A stretch of DNA of 64,000 bases from RUG14515 sp045117995. GTDB lineage: Bacteria; Bacillota_I; Bacilli_A; RFN20; CAG-826. Positions within the stretch are counted from its first letter, which is position 1; each line of letters starts with the position of its first letter. Made by a program: the position numbers and the translations under genes. This document shows, piece by piece, positions 37,901 through 45,124 of the stretch. Location of the stretch: contig JBGUOH010000003.1 in the NCBI GenBank assembly GCA_045117995.1, positions 62,001-126,000 on the forward strand. The letters are read 5' to 3'. The notes beneath the pieces were generated by a model that worked only from the letters and a program-made list of their open reading frames with translations, had not been told where the DNA came from and made no database searches.

Positions 37901-38470
37901 GGATTCATTGATTCCATCGGTTTAGATATGTACATCAAGCTCTTAAACGATGCGGTTAAAGAAAAGATGGAAGGCAAAGCAGTGGAAGAAGAGAATGTCG
38001 AAATCAATCCAACACTCGATATTGATGCCTATATTCCAAATAGCTATGCTAAAGAGGGCGATAAGATTGAACTTTATCAAGAGATCTTACACGCACCATC
38101 ATTATTTGATCTTGATTATATTAAAGAGAAAACACGCGATATTTATGGAAAACTACCAGAAGAAGTGGAAATGTTATTCTCTAAACGTAGTATTGATTTA
38201 TTAACTAAAGAAGCCAAAGTCCAAAAACTTATGGATAAACCAAAGTTTGTGGAAATCAACTTGGGTGATGAATATATCAACATTAAAGGTATCGGTAATA
38301 TTTTGTTTGAAGCATTAATTCCATTTTTAGCGTTTGTTAAAATAAGTTATGCTAATAATGTCTTTAAAATATTATTAAATAAAGGTAAGAACTGGATTTA
38401 TGATTTAGAAAATATCCTTAAGAGCTTACTAGAAATTCAAAACCACTTTTCAGTGAAGGAAATAGTATAA
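34991..38470 (+). CDS. mfd: Transcription-repair coupling factor
   Basis: A large DNA translocase that removes stalled RNA polymerase and recruits UvrABC. At 1159 residues it is full length. It starts with TTG at 34991 behind a strong AAAGGAGG. Order: UvrB-like N-terminal region, RNA-polymerase-interaction domain (GDYVVHEYQGIGQF), helicase motifs Walker A GDVGFGKTEVA, DEEQ box VDEEQRFG, SATPIPRT, and the C-terminal TRCF domain. The TTG start may hold down translation relative to pth. It follows pth by 16 bases. Confidence 0.97.
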   Translation: MNLFNKLKTNSVTPLFEKKMGHFVVDDNNGIALLVASSYKNKKEPYLLITSNLYKAQQIYSSLVSFLSKDDVLLFPSDELIRAETIAQSKEMAAHRLFVLNEILNRNNVIVVANLASACRYLPAPVLFKNRTFSIKKGKHYQLDDLRRRLIANGYACVNKVDQSLQFAIRGDVLDIFSVNNDNPVRIEFFDDEVESMRYFDLAKQTSIGMLDEVTVLPASDILFSDEEKLKCSEKLYKNLEKDKDVLGLTLFEKLRDTCDDLAFTLSEGQIDEKFYKYYGYLTENHYSIFDYCSNYKKVFVDYNGIVASNKMLQNDSHVYLDELYENGKALSRLEIYQDINRLVDFKYHITTSNLIDSPAAITFPVKAVPFQASKKSDAINIIYSYINDGYQIVLALNNKEHIHLAEQILDFQHIKYQIVEGFDLPKEGKVGISLINLSSGFVLTEEKIAYLTSAELFNEKVRTARFDNRFKEATILRSYEELEPGDYVVHEYQGIGQFIALQTLETNGTHKDYLKIAYWGNEFLYVPVQQFQLVRKYLGKEGAAPRLSHLHSKDWENTKKKVKARVNDLAERLMQLYVERSKAQGFAFQEDDEFQKQFEDEFEYPLTRDQERALNEIKHDMESPQPMDRLLCGDVGFGKTEVAFRAAFKAILSGKQVAILCPTTLLARQHYELACKRFANFDVNIAVFSRLVKASQQTKYMKEVEAGITHLIIGTHRLLSKNLHFNNLGLLIVDEEQRFGVEQKERIKEIKKDIDVLTLSATPIPRTLQISLIGVRSMSKIDTPPQDRMPIQTYVTPFRLDVVKELIERELGRNGQVFYLHNNIATLYNRVATLQKMMPNVHIGVAHGKMERDDIEDVMMRFYEGEIDVLVSTSIIENGIDVPNANMIIVEDSENYGLSQLYQIKGRVGRSSRIAYAYLMYSEYKVLNEKAQKRLKALQDFTELGSGYKIAQRDLMIRGAGDILGPEQAGFIDSIGLDMYIKLLNDAVKEKMEGKAVEEENVEINPTLDIDAYIPNSYAKEGDKIELYQEILHAPSLFDLDYIKEKTRDIYGKLPEEVEMLFSKRSIDLLTKEAKVQKLMDKPKFVEINLGDEYINIKGIGNILFEALIPFLAFVKISYANNVFKILLNKGKNWIYDLENILKSLLEIQNHFSVKEIV

Positions 38471-38471
38471 A

Positions 38472-38729
38472 ATGCGTTTAGATTTAGTCTTAAAATTATC
38501 AGGTTTAATTAAAAGAAGAACAGTTGCTAAAGAGTTAGCGGAACGTGGTCGAATTCTCATTAATGATCGTGTCGCTAAACCATCAAGTGAAGTCAAAGAT
38601 GGTGACCATTTAGAACTCCATTTAGGCAACCGCATTTTACTCGTGGAAATTACTTTTGAATTAAGGTACAAAAAGGAATTCCCAATCTATAAAGAGATCC
38701 TCACAACTAAGGTCAACGCCGATGCTTAA
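38472..38729 (+). CDS. rqcP: S4-domain RNA-binding protein (RqcP/Hsp15-like)
   Basis: An 85-residue protein with an S4 RNA-binding fold: MRLDLVLKLSGLIKRRTVAK, GRILINDRVAKPSSEVKDGD. In Bacillus the gene at this place (YabO/RqcP) works with RqcH on stalled 50S subunits to add alanine tails. It begins one base after the mfd stop and overlaps tilS by 8 bases. Assignment rests on size, fold and synteny. Confidence 0.85.
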   Translation: MRLDLVLKLSGLIKRRTVAKELAERGRILINDRVAKPSSEVKDGDHLELHLGNRILLVEITFELRYKKEFPIYKEILTTKVNADA

Positions 38730-39924
38730 TCTCGATAAAAATCAAAAATATTTATTAGCCTGTTCACATGGTCCAGACTCCATGGCTCTCTTTTTTATGC
38801 TTAAAGAAGAAGGTTATAACTTTGCAGTCGCTCATGTTAACTATCATCTCCGTGAAGAGAGTGATGAAGAACAAAAAGAATTAGAAGCGTACTGCGCTAA
38901 AAACAATATTGAATTATATGTTAAAGAAGTGACGGAATCTCTAGGGGAAACTAACCTTGAAGAACAATGTCGAATTATCCGCTACACATTCTTTAAAGAG
39001 TTAGTAAATAAGTACCATTTTTATGCTGTTTTAATCGCCCACAACCAAGATGACGTCATTGAGACCTATTTAATGCAAAAAACTCGGCAAAACTTGGTTG
39101 AATTTTTCGGAATTAAAGAAAATCCCATTATTTTCGACACAAAAATCATTAGACCTGTGCTCGGGTTTACGAAACAAGAATTATTAATGTTCTGCGATAT
39201 CAATAAAGTCGAATATTCTATCGATAAGACTAATCTCCAAGACGTCTTTTTACGTAACAAAATCAGACATCAAGTCGTGGAGAAAATGTCTAAAGAAGAA
39301 AGACAAAAGATCTTACAAGAGATGAACTTGGAAAATGAAAAGCTCGCTAAAATCCAAGAGAAGATTTCTCAAATCAAAACAAAAACTATTGAAGAATATA
39401 ATAGGTTAAGTGATGATGAGTTCTTATATGCTATTGTGAGTCTTGGTAGAAAGATTAAACCTAACTTTGTCATGAGCCGCGCTCAAGGCCTAGAAATTAG
39501 AAAAATCTTTAAGTCTGATAAGGCAAATGTTGTGGTTGATATCTCTGGTCTAAAGCTCGTAAAAAGCTATGATTCTTTTGATTTGATTGAAGATAAAAAT
39601 GATCAAGATTTCTCTTTCGAAATTAAAGAACCAATGGTCTTAGATACCGAGTATTTTTACTTGGATTTTACAGGGGATACAACTAACCGAAACGTTACAT
39701 TGAATGACTATCCTCTAACCATTAGAAATGCTAAGCCAGAAGATACCTATCTCATCAGTGGTTATTCAAAACAATTAAGACGATTATTTATCGACTGGAA
39801 AGTTCCTCTCCCATTAAGAAAGAGATGGCCAGTCATTGTTAATAAAGAAGGAACGATTGTGTACGTCCCACGCTATCAAAAAGATTTCAAAAAAGCAGAT
39901 AACTGCAATTTTTATGTGAAATAA
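38722..39924 (+). CDS. tilS: tRNA(Ile)-lysidine synthase
   Basis: Modifies C34 of the minor isoleucine tRNA so that it reads AUA. The 400-residue protein has the PP-loop ACSHGPDSMALFF, where the usual SGGxDS is SHGPDS; this second position varies in the family. Downstream blocks are VNYHLREESDEEQ, IAHNQDDVIET and RNKIRHQVV. The C-terminal domain has the tRNA-binding residues near SKQLRRLFIDWKVPLPLRKR. The start overlaps rqcP, so translation is coupled. Confidence 0.94.
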   Translation: MLNLDKNQKYLLACSHGPDSMALFFMLKEEGYNFAVAHVNYHLREESDEEQKELEAYCAKNNIELYVKEVTESLGETNLEEQCRIIRYTFFKELVNKYHFYAVLIAHNQDDVIETYLMQKTRQNLVEFFGIKENPIIFDTKIIRPVLGFTKQELLMFCDINKVEYSIDKTNLQDVFLRNKIRHQVVEKMSKEERQKILQEMNLENEKLAKIQEKISQIKTKTIEEYNRLSDDEFLYAIVSLGRKIKPNFVMSRAQGLEIRKIFKSDKANVVVDISGLKLVKSYDSFDLIEDKNDQDFSFEIKEPMVLDTEYFYLDFTGDTTNRNVTLNDYPLTIRNAKPEDTYLISGYSKQLRRLFIDWKVPLPLRKRWPVIVNKEGTIVYVPRYQKDFKKADNCNFYVK

Positions 39925-39969
39925 AGTCTATTAAGTGCGTTTTTCTTTTATTAAATAAAGAAATATGCC

Positions 39970-39998
39970 TATAATTAATCAAATCGATAAACGTTTAT
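39970..39998 (+). promoter_or_regulatory. ftsH promoter with 12-base palindrome
   Basis: TATAAT at 39970-39975 is followed by the perfect palindrome ATAAACGTTTAT (39987-39998), which would lie at the very start of the transcript, then AAAGGAGG. It could be an operator or a small 5' hairpin. No good -35 is seen. Confidence 0.45.
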
Positions 39999-40017
39999 AT
40001 CAAAGGAGGTAGAAATT

Positions 40018-42030
40018 ATGGATGAAGAAAATAACAGACCTGAAAGTCGTGTTTCGAGAAGTTTTATTTTCTCAATTATTTTCGTAGGCGCGATTCTCGC
40101 CCTAATTGCTTATCTCATTTTCTCCAACATGAATGGCGCGAAGTCCATTGAATATGAAACCTTTGTCCAATACTTATATACCGGCAAAGTAAATGATGTT
40201 CAATTAGTTCAAGCCCAAACAGTCATTAAGGTTACTGGTCACTATACAGTTCCTGATTCAAATGGCAAAACCGCAACATTCGTCACTGAAATTCCAGAAC
40301 AAATGTATGGCACAGAAATGGATTGGTACATTGACACAGATAACGATGGCACCAAAGAAACCATCACTAAGTCAATTACTCAAATGATTAATGACGCTAA
40401 GAAAGATAATGCAAAATTCTCCGTTACTGTTAAGAATCCTTACGAAGTAACATTCTGGGATCAATGGGGCCCAACAATCATTATGGTTGGTGGTTCAGCC
40501 TTATTACTCTTGTTCTTATTCTCGAGAATGTCTTCTACAGTCAATTCTTCTAACAGACAAGCCATGGACTTCAATCGTTCACGTGCTAGAAGAGTCAATG
40601 CAAGCAAAATCAAATTTGATGATGTCGCTGGTGCTGACGAAGAAAAGAACGAGATGAAAGAACTCGTTGATTACTTAAAAGAACCAAAGAAATTTACAAA
40701 GTTTGGCGCTAAATTACCAAAGGGTGTCCTCTTAGTGGGCCCTCCAGGATGTGGTAAAACATTATTAGCCAAAGCCGTTGCGGGTGAAGCTGGTGTTCCA
40801 TTCTTCTCCATCTCCGGTTCCGACTTTGTCGAAATGTTCGTTGGTGTCGGTGCGGGACGTGTTAGAGACATGTTCAGAATCGCTAAAGAAAATGCTCCAT
40901 GCTTAGTCTTTATCGATGAAATCGATGCTGTCGGTAGACAAAGAGGTGCTGGCTTAGGTGGTGGTAACGATGAACGTGAACAAACACTTAACCAATTACT
41001 CGTTGAAATGGATGGCTTTAATGATAACGCTGGTATCATCGTTATCGCTGCCACAAACAGAGACGACGTTCTCGACCCAGCTCTTTTAAGAGCAGGCCGT
41101 TTCGATAGAAAGATTACAGTTTCCTTACCAGATAAGAAAGGTAGAGAAGCCATCTTCAAAGTCCACTCTCGTAATAAAGTTTTAGACGAAGAAGTTAACT
41201 TTGAAAATCTTTCCAAACGTACCGTTGGTTTCTCCGGTGCTGATATTGAAAATATCATGAATGAAGCCGCTATCTTAGCGATTCGTGCTAATAGAGATAA
41301 GATTACAGTTGATGATATTGACGAAGCCATTGACCGTCGTGTTGCTGGCCCAGCCAAGTCCTCACGTTCTTTAACTCCACACGAAAAAGAAATGATTGCT
41401 TACCACGAAAGTGGTCACGCCATTATTGGCTTAAGATATCCTCATAGTGATAAAGTCCAAAAGATCACCATCATCCCACGTGGTAACACAGGTGGTCACG
41501 TACGTAGCACGCCTGAAGATGATCGCTTTACTAACAGTAAAAAAGAACTCATTGCCCGTATTGTTGGTTTAATGGGTGGTCGTGCTAGTGAAGAAATCTT
41601 CTGTGAAGATATCTCCAATGGCGCTTCAAGTGATATTGAAGTCGCAACCGCGATTGCGCGTGCGATGGTTACTGAATGGGGTATGTCTGATTTAGGCCCA
41701 ATTCAATACGAAAGAAATACTGGTAGTGTCTTCTTAGGAAGAGACTACACAAATACTCAAAAGAACTTCTCTGTTGATACAGCAACAAAGATTGATAATG
41801 AAATCAGAAAGATTATCGACTTCGCTCACGAAGAAGCTCTCCGTGTCATTAAGGAAAACAAAGATGATGTTATCCTCTTAGCTAAGACCTTAATTGATCA
41901 CGAACAAATCACTGGTGAAGAGATCGATTACTTAATGGCAAATCGTCATCTCAAACGTGATGAAAGACCTCAGACTGTTGAGTTCCCAGAACCTCAAAAA
42001 GAGGAACCAAAAGCTGAGGAAAATAAATAA
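40018..42030 (+). CDS. ftsH: ATP-dependent zinc metalloprotease FtsH
   Basis: Membrane-bound protease for quality control. 670 residues: one hydrophobic helix at about 18-40, an extracytoplasmic domain, a second helix at about 155-170, then the AAA+ domain (Walker A GPPGCGKTLLAKAV, Walker B LVFIDEIDAVG, SRH region ATNRDDVLDPALLRAGRFDR) and the zinc site HESGHA. The extracytoplasmic domain is longer than in E. coli. It is preceded by a strong AAAGGAGG and its own promoter, and ends at a terminator. The C-terminal tail is Glu/Lys/Pro rich. Confidence 0.97.
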   Translation: MDEENNRPESRVSRSFIFSIIFVGAILALIAYLIFSNMNGAKSIEYETFVQYLYTGKVNDVQLVQAQTVIKVTGHYTVPDSNGKTATFVTEIPEQMYGTEMDWYIDTDNDGTKETITKSITQMINDAKKDNAKFSVTVKNPYEVTFWDQWGPTIIMVGGSALLLLFLFSRMSSTVNSSNRQAMDFNRSRARRVNASKIKFDDVAGADEEKNEMKELVDYLKEPKKFTKFGAKLPKGVLLVGPPGCGKTLLAKAVAGEAGVPFFSISGSDFVEMFVGVGAGRVRDMFRIAKENAPCLVFIDEIDAVGRQRGAGLGGGNDEREQTLNQLLVEMDGFNDNAGIIVIAATNRDDVLDPALLRAGRFDRKITVSLPDKKGREAIFKVHSRNKVLDEEVNFENLSKRTVGFSGADIENIMNEAAILAIRANRDKITVDDIDEAIDRRVAGPAKSSRSLTPHEKEMIAYHESGHAIIGLRYPHSDKVQKITIIPRGNTGGHVRSTPEDDRFTNSKKELIARIVGLMGGRASEEIFCEDISNGASSDIEVATAIARAMVTEWGMSDLGPIQYERNTGSVFLGRDYTNTQKNFSVDTATKIDNEIRKIIDFAHEEALRVIKENKDDVILLAKTLIDHEQITGEEIDYLMANRHLKRDERPQTVEFPEPQKEEPKAEENK

Positions 42031-42036
42031 CAAACT

Positions 42037-42059
42037 AGGAAGGTTCACGCCTTCCTTTT
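42037..42059 (+). terminator. Terminator after ftsH
   Basis: AGGAAGG (42037-42043) pairs with CCTTCCT (42050-42056) around TTCACG, followed by a short T-run. It may be leaky since the T-run is only about four. Confidence 0.7.
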
Positions 42060-42072
42060 ACTATGTTTTGAT

Positions 42073-43050
42073 ATGTGGAAATTAGGTAAGTTTAACATCG
42101 AAGGAAAAGTCGTTCTCGCTCCAATGGCGGGAATAACAAGTGAAGGTTATAGAAAATACCTTAATACTTTTGGTGTGGACGTTTGTGTTTCTGAGATGGT
42201 TTCTGATATGGGGCTTATCTATCAAAATAAAGAAACAGAATCCTATGTGAAATATCAAAAAGATGCTACATTAACGGGTGTCCAATTATTTGGCGCTAAA
42301 CCAGAAAATCTCGCAAAAGCGGCAACACGTGCGCTCGAACTCAACCCTGAAATTGACTTCTTTGATGTTAATATGGGTTGCCCAGTTCCTAAGGTTACTA
42401 AGACTGGTGCGGGCTCCGCTTTAATGCTTAATCCTAAGTTATGCGGAGAGATTATTAAAGCCATCAAAAGCGTCACTGATAAGCCAGTTACCGCCAAGAT
42501 TAGATTAGGCTATAACGAGGTTAACTTTTTTGATGTCATAAAAGCCCTAGAAGATGCTGGTGTGGACGCTATTGGAATCCATGCTAGAACAAGAAAAGAA
42601 CTCTATATGGGTGAACCACATTTTGACTTATTAAAAGACTTAAGAAGTAAGATGAAAGTTCCTCTTATGGTGTCAGGTAATATCTATACTTTGGATGACG
42701 CGATTAACGCCCTACAAATCACAGGCGCTGACGCCGTGATGGTGGCCCGTGGAGGCATGGGAAATCCTTATCTCATTAAGCAAATAAAAACCTATTTTGA
42801 AACAGGCGAAAGATTACCTAATCCATCATTCTTAGAACAATGTGAATATTGCTTAGCATTAGCCAAATCGATGTGTGAAGAAAAAGGCGAATTAACTGCG
42901 ATGAGGATCTACCGTGGCGTTGGCCCTAAATTCTTCTCTGGGTTCGCTAATTCAAGAACTCTCAGAACTGTTCTAGCGACATCGTTAACGGACTATCAAT
43001 CCCTAGTAAACATTCTTGATGAATTCAAGAAAGAAAATATGAAATTTTAA
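42073..43050 (+). CDS. dusB: tRNA-dihydrouridine synthase
   Basis: Reduces uridines in the tRNA D-loop using FMN and NADPH. The 325-residue TIM-barrel protein shows VVLAPMAGITSEGYRK, NMGCPVPKVTKTGAGSAL (catalytic Cys), AKIRLGYNE, and HARTRKELYMGEPHFDL. No ribosome-binding site precedes the ATG; TACTAT (42059-42064) ends 8 bases upstream, so this could be another near-leaderless message. Gene order ftsH-dusB-lysS is common in Bacilli. Confidence 0.94.
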   Translation: MWKLGKFNIEGKVVLAPMAGITSEGYRKYLNTFGVDVCVSEMVSDMGLIYQNKETESYVKYQKDATLTGVQLFGAKPENLAKAATRALELNPEIDFFDVNMGCPVPKVTKTGAGSALMLNPKLCGEIIKAIKSVTDKPVTAKIRLGYNEVNFFDVIKALEDAGVDAIGIHARTRKELYMGEPHFDLLKDLRSKMKVPLMVSGNIYTLDDAINALQITGADAVMVARGGMGNPYLIKQIKTYFETGERLPNPSFLEQCEYCLALAKSMCEEKGELTAMRIYRGVGPKFFSGFANSRTLRTVLATSLTDYQSLVNILDEFKKENMKF

Positions 43051-43123
43051 CGTTTGTCTTTTCTTAGACAAAGAACTTGTATATAGTATTTGAGCGTGGA
43101 TATTTGAAAGGAAAGTTGAAAAT

Positions 43124-44608
43124 ATGAACATTAATGAATTAAATGACCAAGAATTGATTAGATTGGAAAAGATCAAAAAATACCAAGAATTAGGTATCGA
43201 TCCATTTGGTCAAGCTTACAAAGTTTCCCATTCTATTAAAGAAATTCGTGCTTTATGTAATAAAAAGAGCGAAAAGGCTTTAGTGAAACTCGCTTTAAAA
43301 GTTTCTGTCGCTGGTAGAATTAAAGCCATTCGTAAAATGGGTAAAGCCTCCTTTATGAATATCCAAGATAAAACTGGTAATATCCAAGTTTATTTATCAC
43401 TCGATGGTTTAGGCAAAAAGAACTATGAACTTTTCAAAATGGCCGATATCGGTGATATCGTCGGTATCAAAGGTATCATGAACTTAACAAGAACTGGCGA
43501 ACTCACAATTAAGGCTCAAAAGTTTGTTCACTTAACAAAGTGCTTACATCCATTACCAGAAAAATTCCATGGTTTAACTGACGTTGAAGAACGTTCTAGA
43601 AGAAGATACTTAGACTTAATTATGAATGATGAAGCTCGTAAAGTTGCTTTTATGAGACCACAAATCATTCGTAGTATCCAACACTTCCTTGATGGCAAAG
43701 GTTTCACCGAAGTTGAAACTTCAATCCTTTCCCCAATCTTAGGTGGTGCTTCCGCTCGTCCATTCATCACTCACCACAATACATTAGATAAAGATTTCTA
43801 TTTAAGAATCGCTACTGAACTTAACCTCAAACGTTTACTCGTTGGTGGTATGGAAAGAGTGTATGAAATTGGTAGATTATTCCGTAATGAAGGTATGGAC
43901 GCTTCCCATAACCCAGAATTCACAACCATCGAAATTTACCAAGCTTATTCTGATTTAAGAGGTATTGGTGATTTAACTGAAAAAATGATCAGAAATACCG
44001 CGAAAGAAGTTACCGGTTCCGCCATCATCACATATGGTGACCGTGAAATTAATTTCAAAGACCCATTCAAATGGATTTCTATGAATGACTTAATCAAAGA
44101 AAAATGCGGTATCGATTTCAAAGCTATTAAGACCTACGAAGAAGCTAAGAAATTAGCGGATGAAAAAGGCTTACACTTAGATAAGTTCAAAAACACAATT
44201 GGTTACGTTATGAACGAATTCTTCGAAGAGTTCTGCCAAGCTGATTTAATTCAACCTACCTTTGTTTACGAATATCCAATCGAAGTTTCTCCATTAACCA
44301 AGAAAGAAAAAGATCCAAGATTCGTTCAAAGATTTGAATTATTCGTGAACGGTCGTGAGCTCGCAAACGCCTACACAGAATTAAATGACCCACTCGATCA
44401 AGAAGAAAGATTCCTTGCTCAATTAGAAGCTAAAAAATTAGGCGATGAAGAAGCCAGTGAAATGGACAAAGACTTTGTCGAAGCTCTTGAATACGGTATG
44501 CCTCCAACAGGTGGTGTCGGTATGGGTATTGACAGATTCGTGATGTTATTAACTAACCAACCACAAATCCGTGAAGTTATTCTCTTCCCAACAATGAGAG
44601 ATAGATAA
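43124..44608 (+). CDS. lysS: Lysyl-tRNA synthetase, class II
   Basis: Charges tRNA(Lys). It is a full-length 494-residue class IIb enzyme. The N-terminal OB-fold anticodon domain contains SVAGRIKAIRKMGKASFMNI. The catalytic domain carries motif 1 (FTEVETSIL), motif 2 (RIGRLFRNEGMDASHNPEFT-like stretch near 245) and motif 3 (GVGMGIDRFVMLL). A TATAGT promoter-like box and AAAGGAAAG precede it. It ends the block that begins with pth. Confidence 0.97.
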   Translation: MNINELNDQELIRLEKIKKYQELGIDPFGQAYKVSHSIKEIRALCNKKSEKALVKLALKVSVAGRIKAIRKMGKASFMNIQDKTGNIQVYLSLDGLGKKNYELFKMADIGDIVGIKGIMNLTRTGELTIKAQKFVHLTKCLHPLPEKFHGLTDVEERSRRRYLDLIMNDEARKVAFMRPQIIRSIQHFLDGKGFTEVETSILSPILGGASARPFITHHNTLDKDFYLRIATELNLKRLLVGGMERVYEIGRLFRNEGMDASHNPEFTTIEIYQAYSDLRGIGDLTEKMIRNTAKEVTGSAIITYGDREINFKDPFKWISMNDLIKEKCGIDFKAIKTYEEAKKLADEKGLHLDKFKNTIGYVMNEFFEEFCQADLIQPTFVYEYPIEVSPLTKKEKDPRFVQRFELFVNGRELANAYTELNDPLDQEERFLAQLEAKKLGDEEASEMDKDFVEALEYGMPPTGGVGMGIDRFVMLLTNQPQIREVILFPTMRDR

Positions 44609-44635
44609 GAGGCAGAAAATTTCTGCTTCTTTTTT
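44609..44635 (+). terminator. Terminator after lysS
   Basis: GAGGCAGAA (44609-44617) pairs with TTCTGCTTC (44621-44629) around AAT, then a T-run. It lies directly after the lysS stop. Confidence 0.8.
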
Positions 44636-44656
44636 CACTTTTTTCGGAAAAAAATC

Positions 44657-44694
44657 AAAAACCCCTCCTATTTATTAAGTAGAGGGGCTTTTTT
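44657..44694. terminator. Second, bidirectional hairpin with T-run in the lysS-rpsF gap
   Basis: CCCCTC (44662-44667) pairs with GAGGGG (44682-44687); A-run before and T-run after, so it can terminate on both strands. On the minus strand it could end an RNA started at 44941. Confidence 0.7.
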
Positions 44695-44775
44695 GTGATT
44701 GGCCAACAATGGTCTAACTTTCTCACAAGAACTGCTTCTCGTTTACTTAGGTAAAATGTCGAAAGGGGATAAACC

Positions 44776-44886
44776 ATGAGACATTTTATAGGGCTTATGT
44801 CCGTTGACCTAATGGATTATGCAGGAATTAATTCTTGTACTATTGTTGCTTTTATTGATTTTGGTTGTGTTAAAGAAATTGCTTAG
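44776..44886 (+). CDS. Small ORF, 36 codons, possible leader or small peptide
   Basis: ATG 44776 follows AAAGGGGAT at good spacing and ends at TAG 44884-44886. The peptide begins MRHFIGLMSVDLMDYAG and is mildly hydrophobic at its end. The start lies in the loop of the AAAATGTC/GACATTTT hairpin, so its translation could be controlled by structure. It overlaps the more hydrophobic frame at 44819. Its only support is the ribosome-binding site. Confidence 0.3.
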   Translation: MRHFIGLMSVDLMDYAGINSCTIVAFIDFGCVKEIA

Positions 44887-44896
44887 AAATAAGTAG
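44819..44896 (+). CDS. Small hydrophobic ORF, type I toxin-like (24 residues)
   Basis: In the +1 frame relative to the ORF at 44776, ATG 44819 opens a 24-residue peptide. It starts MQELILV, continues with a run of Leu/Ile/Val and ends KKLLRNK. A single membrane helix with a basic tail is the usual shape of type I toxins and holin-like toxins. No clear ribosome-binding site precedes it; a ribosome entering at 44776 would need a +1 shift, or an indel may separate the halves. Expression is unproven. Confidence 0.33.
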   Translation: MQELILVLLLLLLILVVLKKLLRNK

Positions 44897-44940
44897 TTTC
44901 GAAATAAAAAAGAGGGGGCCTTTCGGCTTCCTCGATCAAC

Positions 44941-44975
44941 CAATAGTATTTTAGCAACATCCTATGAAAAGTCAA
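44941..44975 (-). promoter_or_regulatory. Antisense promoter in the lysS-rpsF gap
   Basis: On the minus strand TTGACT (44975-44970), a 16-base spacer and TAAAAT (44953-44948), with TG one base before the -10, make a good sigma-A promoter. Transcription would start near 44941 and run leftward across the small reading frames to the hairpin at 44657-44694. The hairpin at 44912-44933 plus its T6 on this strand could also stop it early, though its stem has two A-C mismatches in that orientation. Confidence 0.5.
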
Positions 44976-45015
44976 TGGGCATATGCCCGCCTAGGTGGCT
45001 AGTGTACACACGCGC

Positions 45016-45044
45016 TTTACAAATTGCAAATTGGCTAGTATAAT
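45016..45044 (+). promoter_or_regulatory. Sigma-A promoter of rpsF-ssb-rpsR
   Basis: TTTACA (45016-45021), a 17-base spacer and TATAAT (45039-45044) form the best consensus promoter in the window. The transcription start would be near 45051, giving a leader of about 74 bases. Confidence 0.8.
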
Positions 45045-45050
45045 TGACAC

Positions 45051-45118
45051 GCTAAATAAGTTAGCAAAATTCTCTGCTACCAATAAAAATATGGTAGCCA
45101 TTAGACCAGAGGGAGGTA
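45051..45118 (+). promoter_or_regulatory. rpsF 5' leader, possible S6:S18 autoregulatory structure
   Basis: The leader contains GCTACCA (45076-45082) pairing with TGGTAGC (45092-45098), enclosed by CTCT (45072-45075) with AGAG (45108-45111), next to the GGGAGG ribosome-binding site. An alternative hairpin GCTAA/TTAGC lies at 45051-45065. The S6:S18 complex is known to bind an rpsF leader in many bacteria; the exact CCG bulge of that motif is not evident here, so the assignment is tentative. Confidence 0.4.
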
Positions 45119-45124
45119 AATAAA

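Larger units (their letters stand above)
44695..44945 (+). ncRNA. Candidate structured RNA with small reading frame(s) in the lysS-rpsF gap
   Basis: The longest gap in the window (44609-45124) has no long gene. TTAGGT (44747-44752) pairs with ACCTAA (44807-44812), enclosing AAAATGTC (44753-44760) with GACATTTT (44780-44787), and GGGC with GTCC (44790-44801). This makes a three-way junction around an AAAGGGGAT ribosome-binding site and ATG. A further hairpin GAGGGGGCC/GGCTTCCTC lies at 44912-44933. In both the small stem and the last hairpin the pairs are G-U on the plus strand but A-C mismatches on the minus strand, so the plus-strand RNA is the folded one. I cannot assign a known RNA family. 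Confidence 0.4.

Noticed and set aside
38722..39924. TilS with SHGPDS instead of SGGxDS as an inactive enzyme
   Set aside because: The second position of this loop varies in known TilS proteins; Asp and Ser are kept and the rest is intact.
40671..41357. Long open frame opposite ftsH
   Set aside because: It is the shadow of a highly conserved gene, has no ribosome-binding site and encodes no recognisable protein.
43053..43072. TTTGTCT/AGACAAA inverted repeat after dusB as a terminator
   Set aside because: No T-run follows on either strand; it may be only a weak hairpin.
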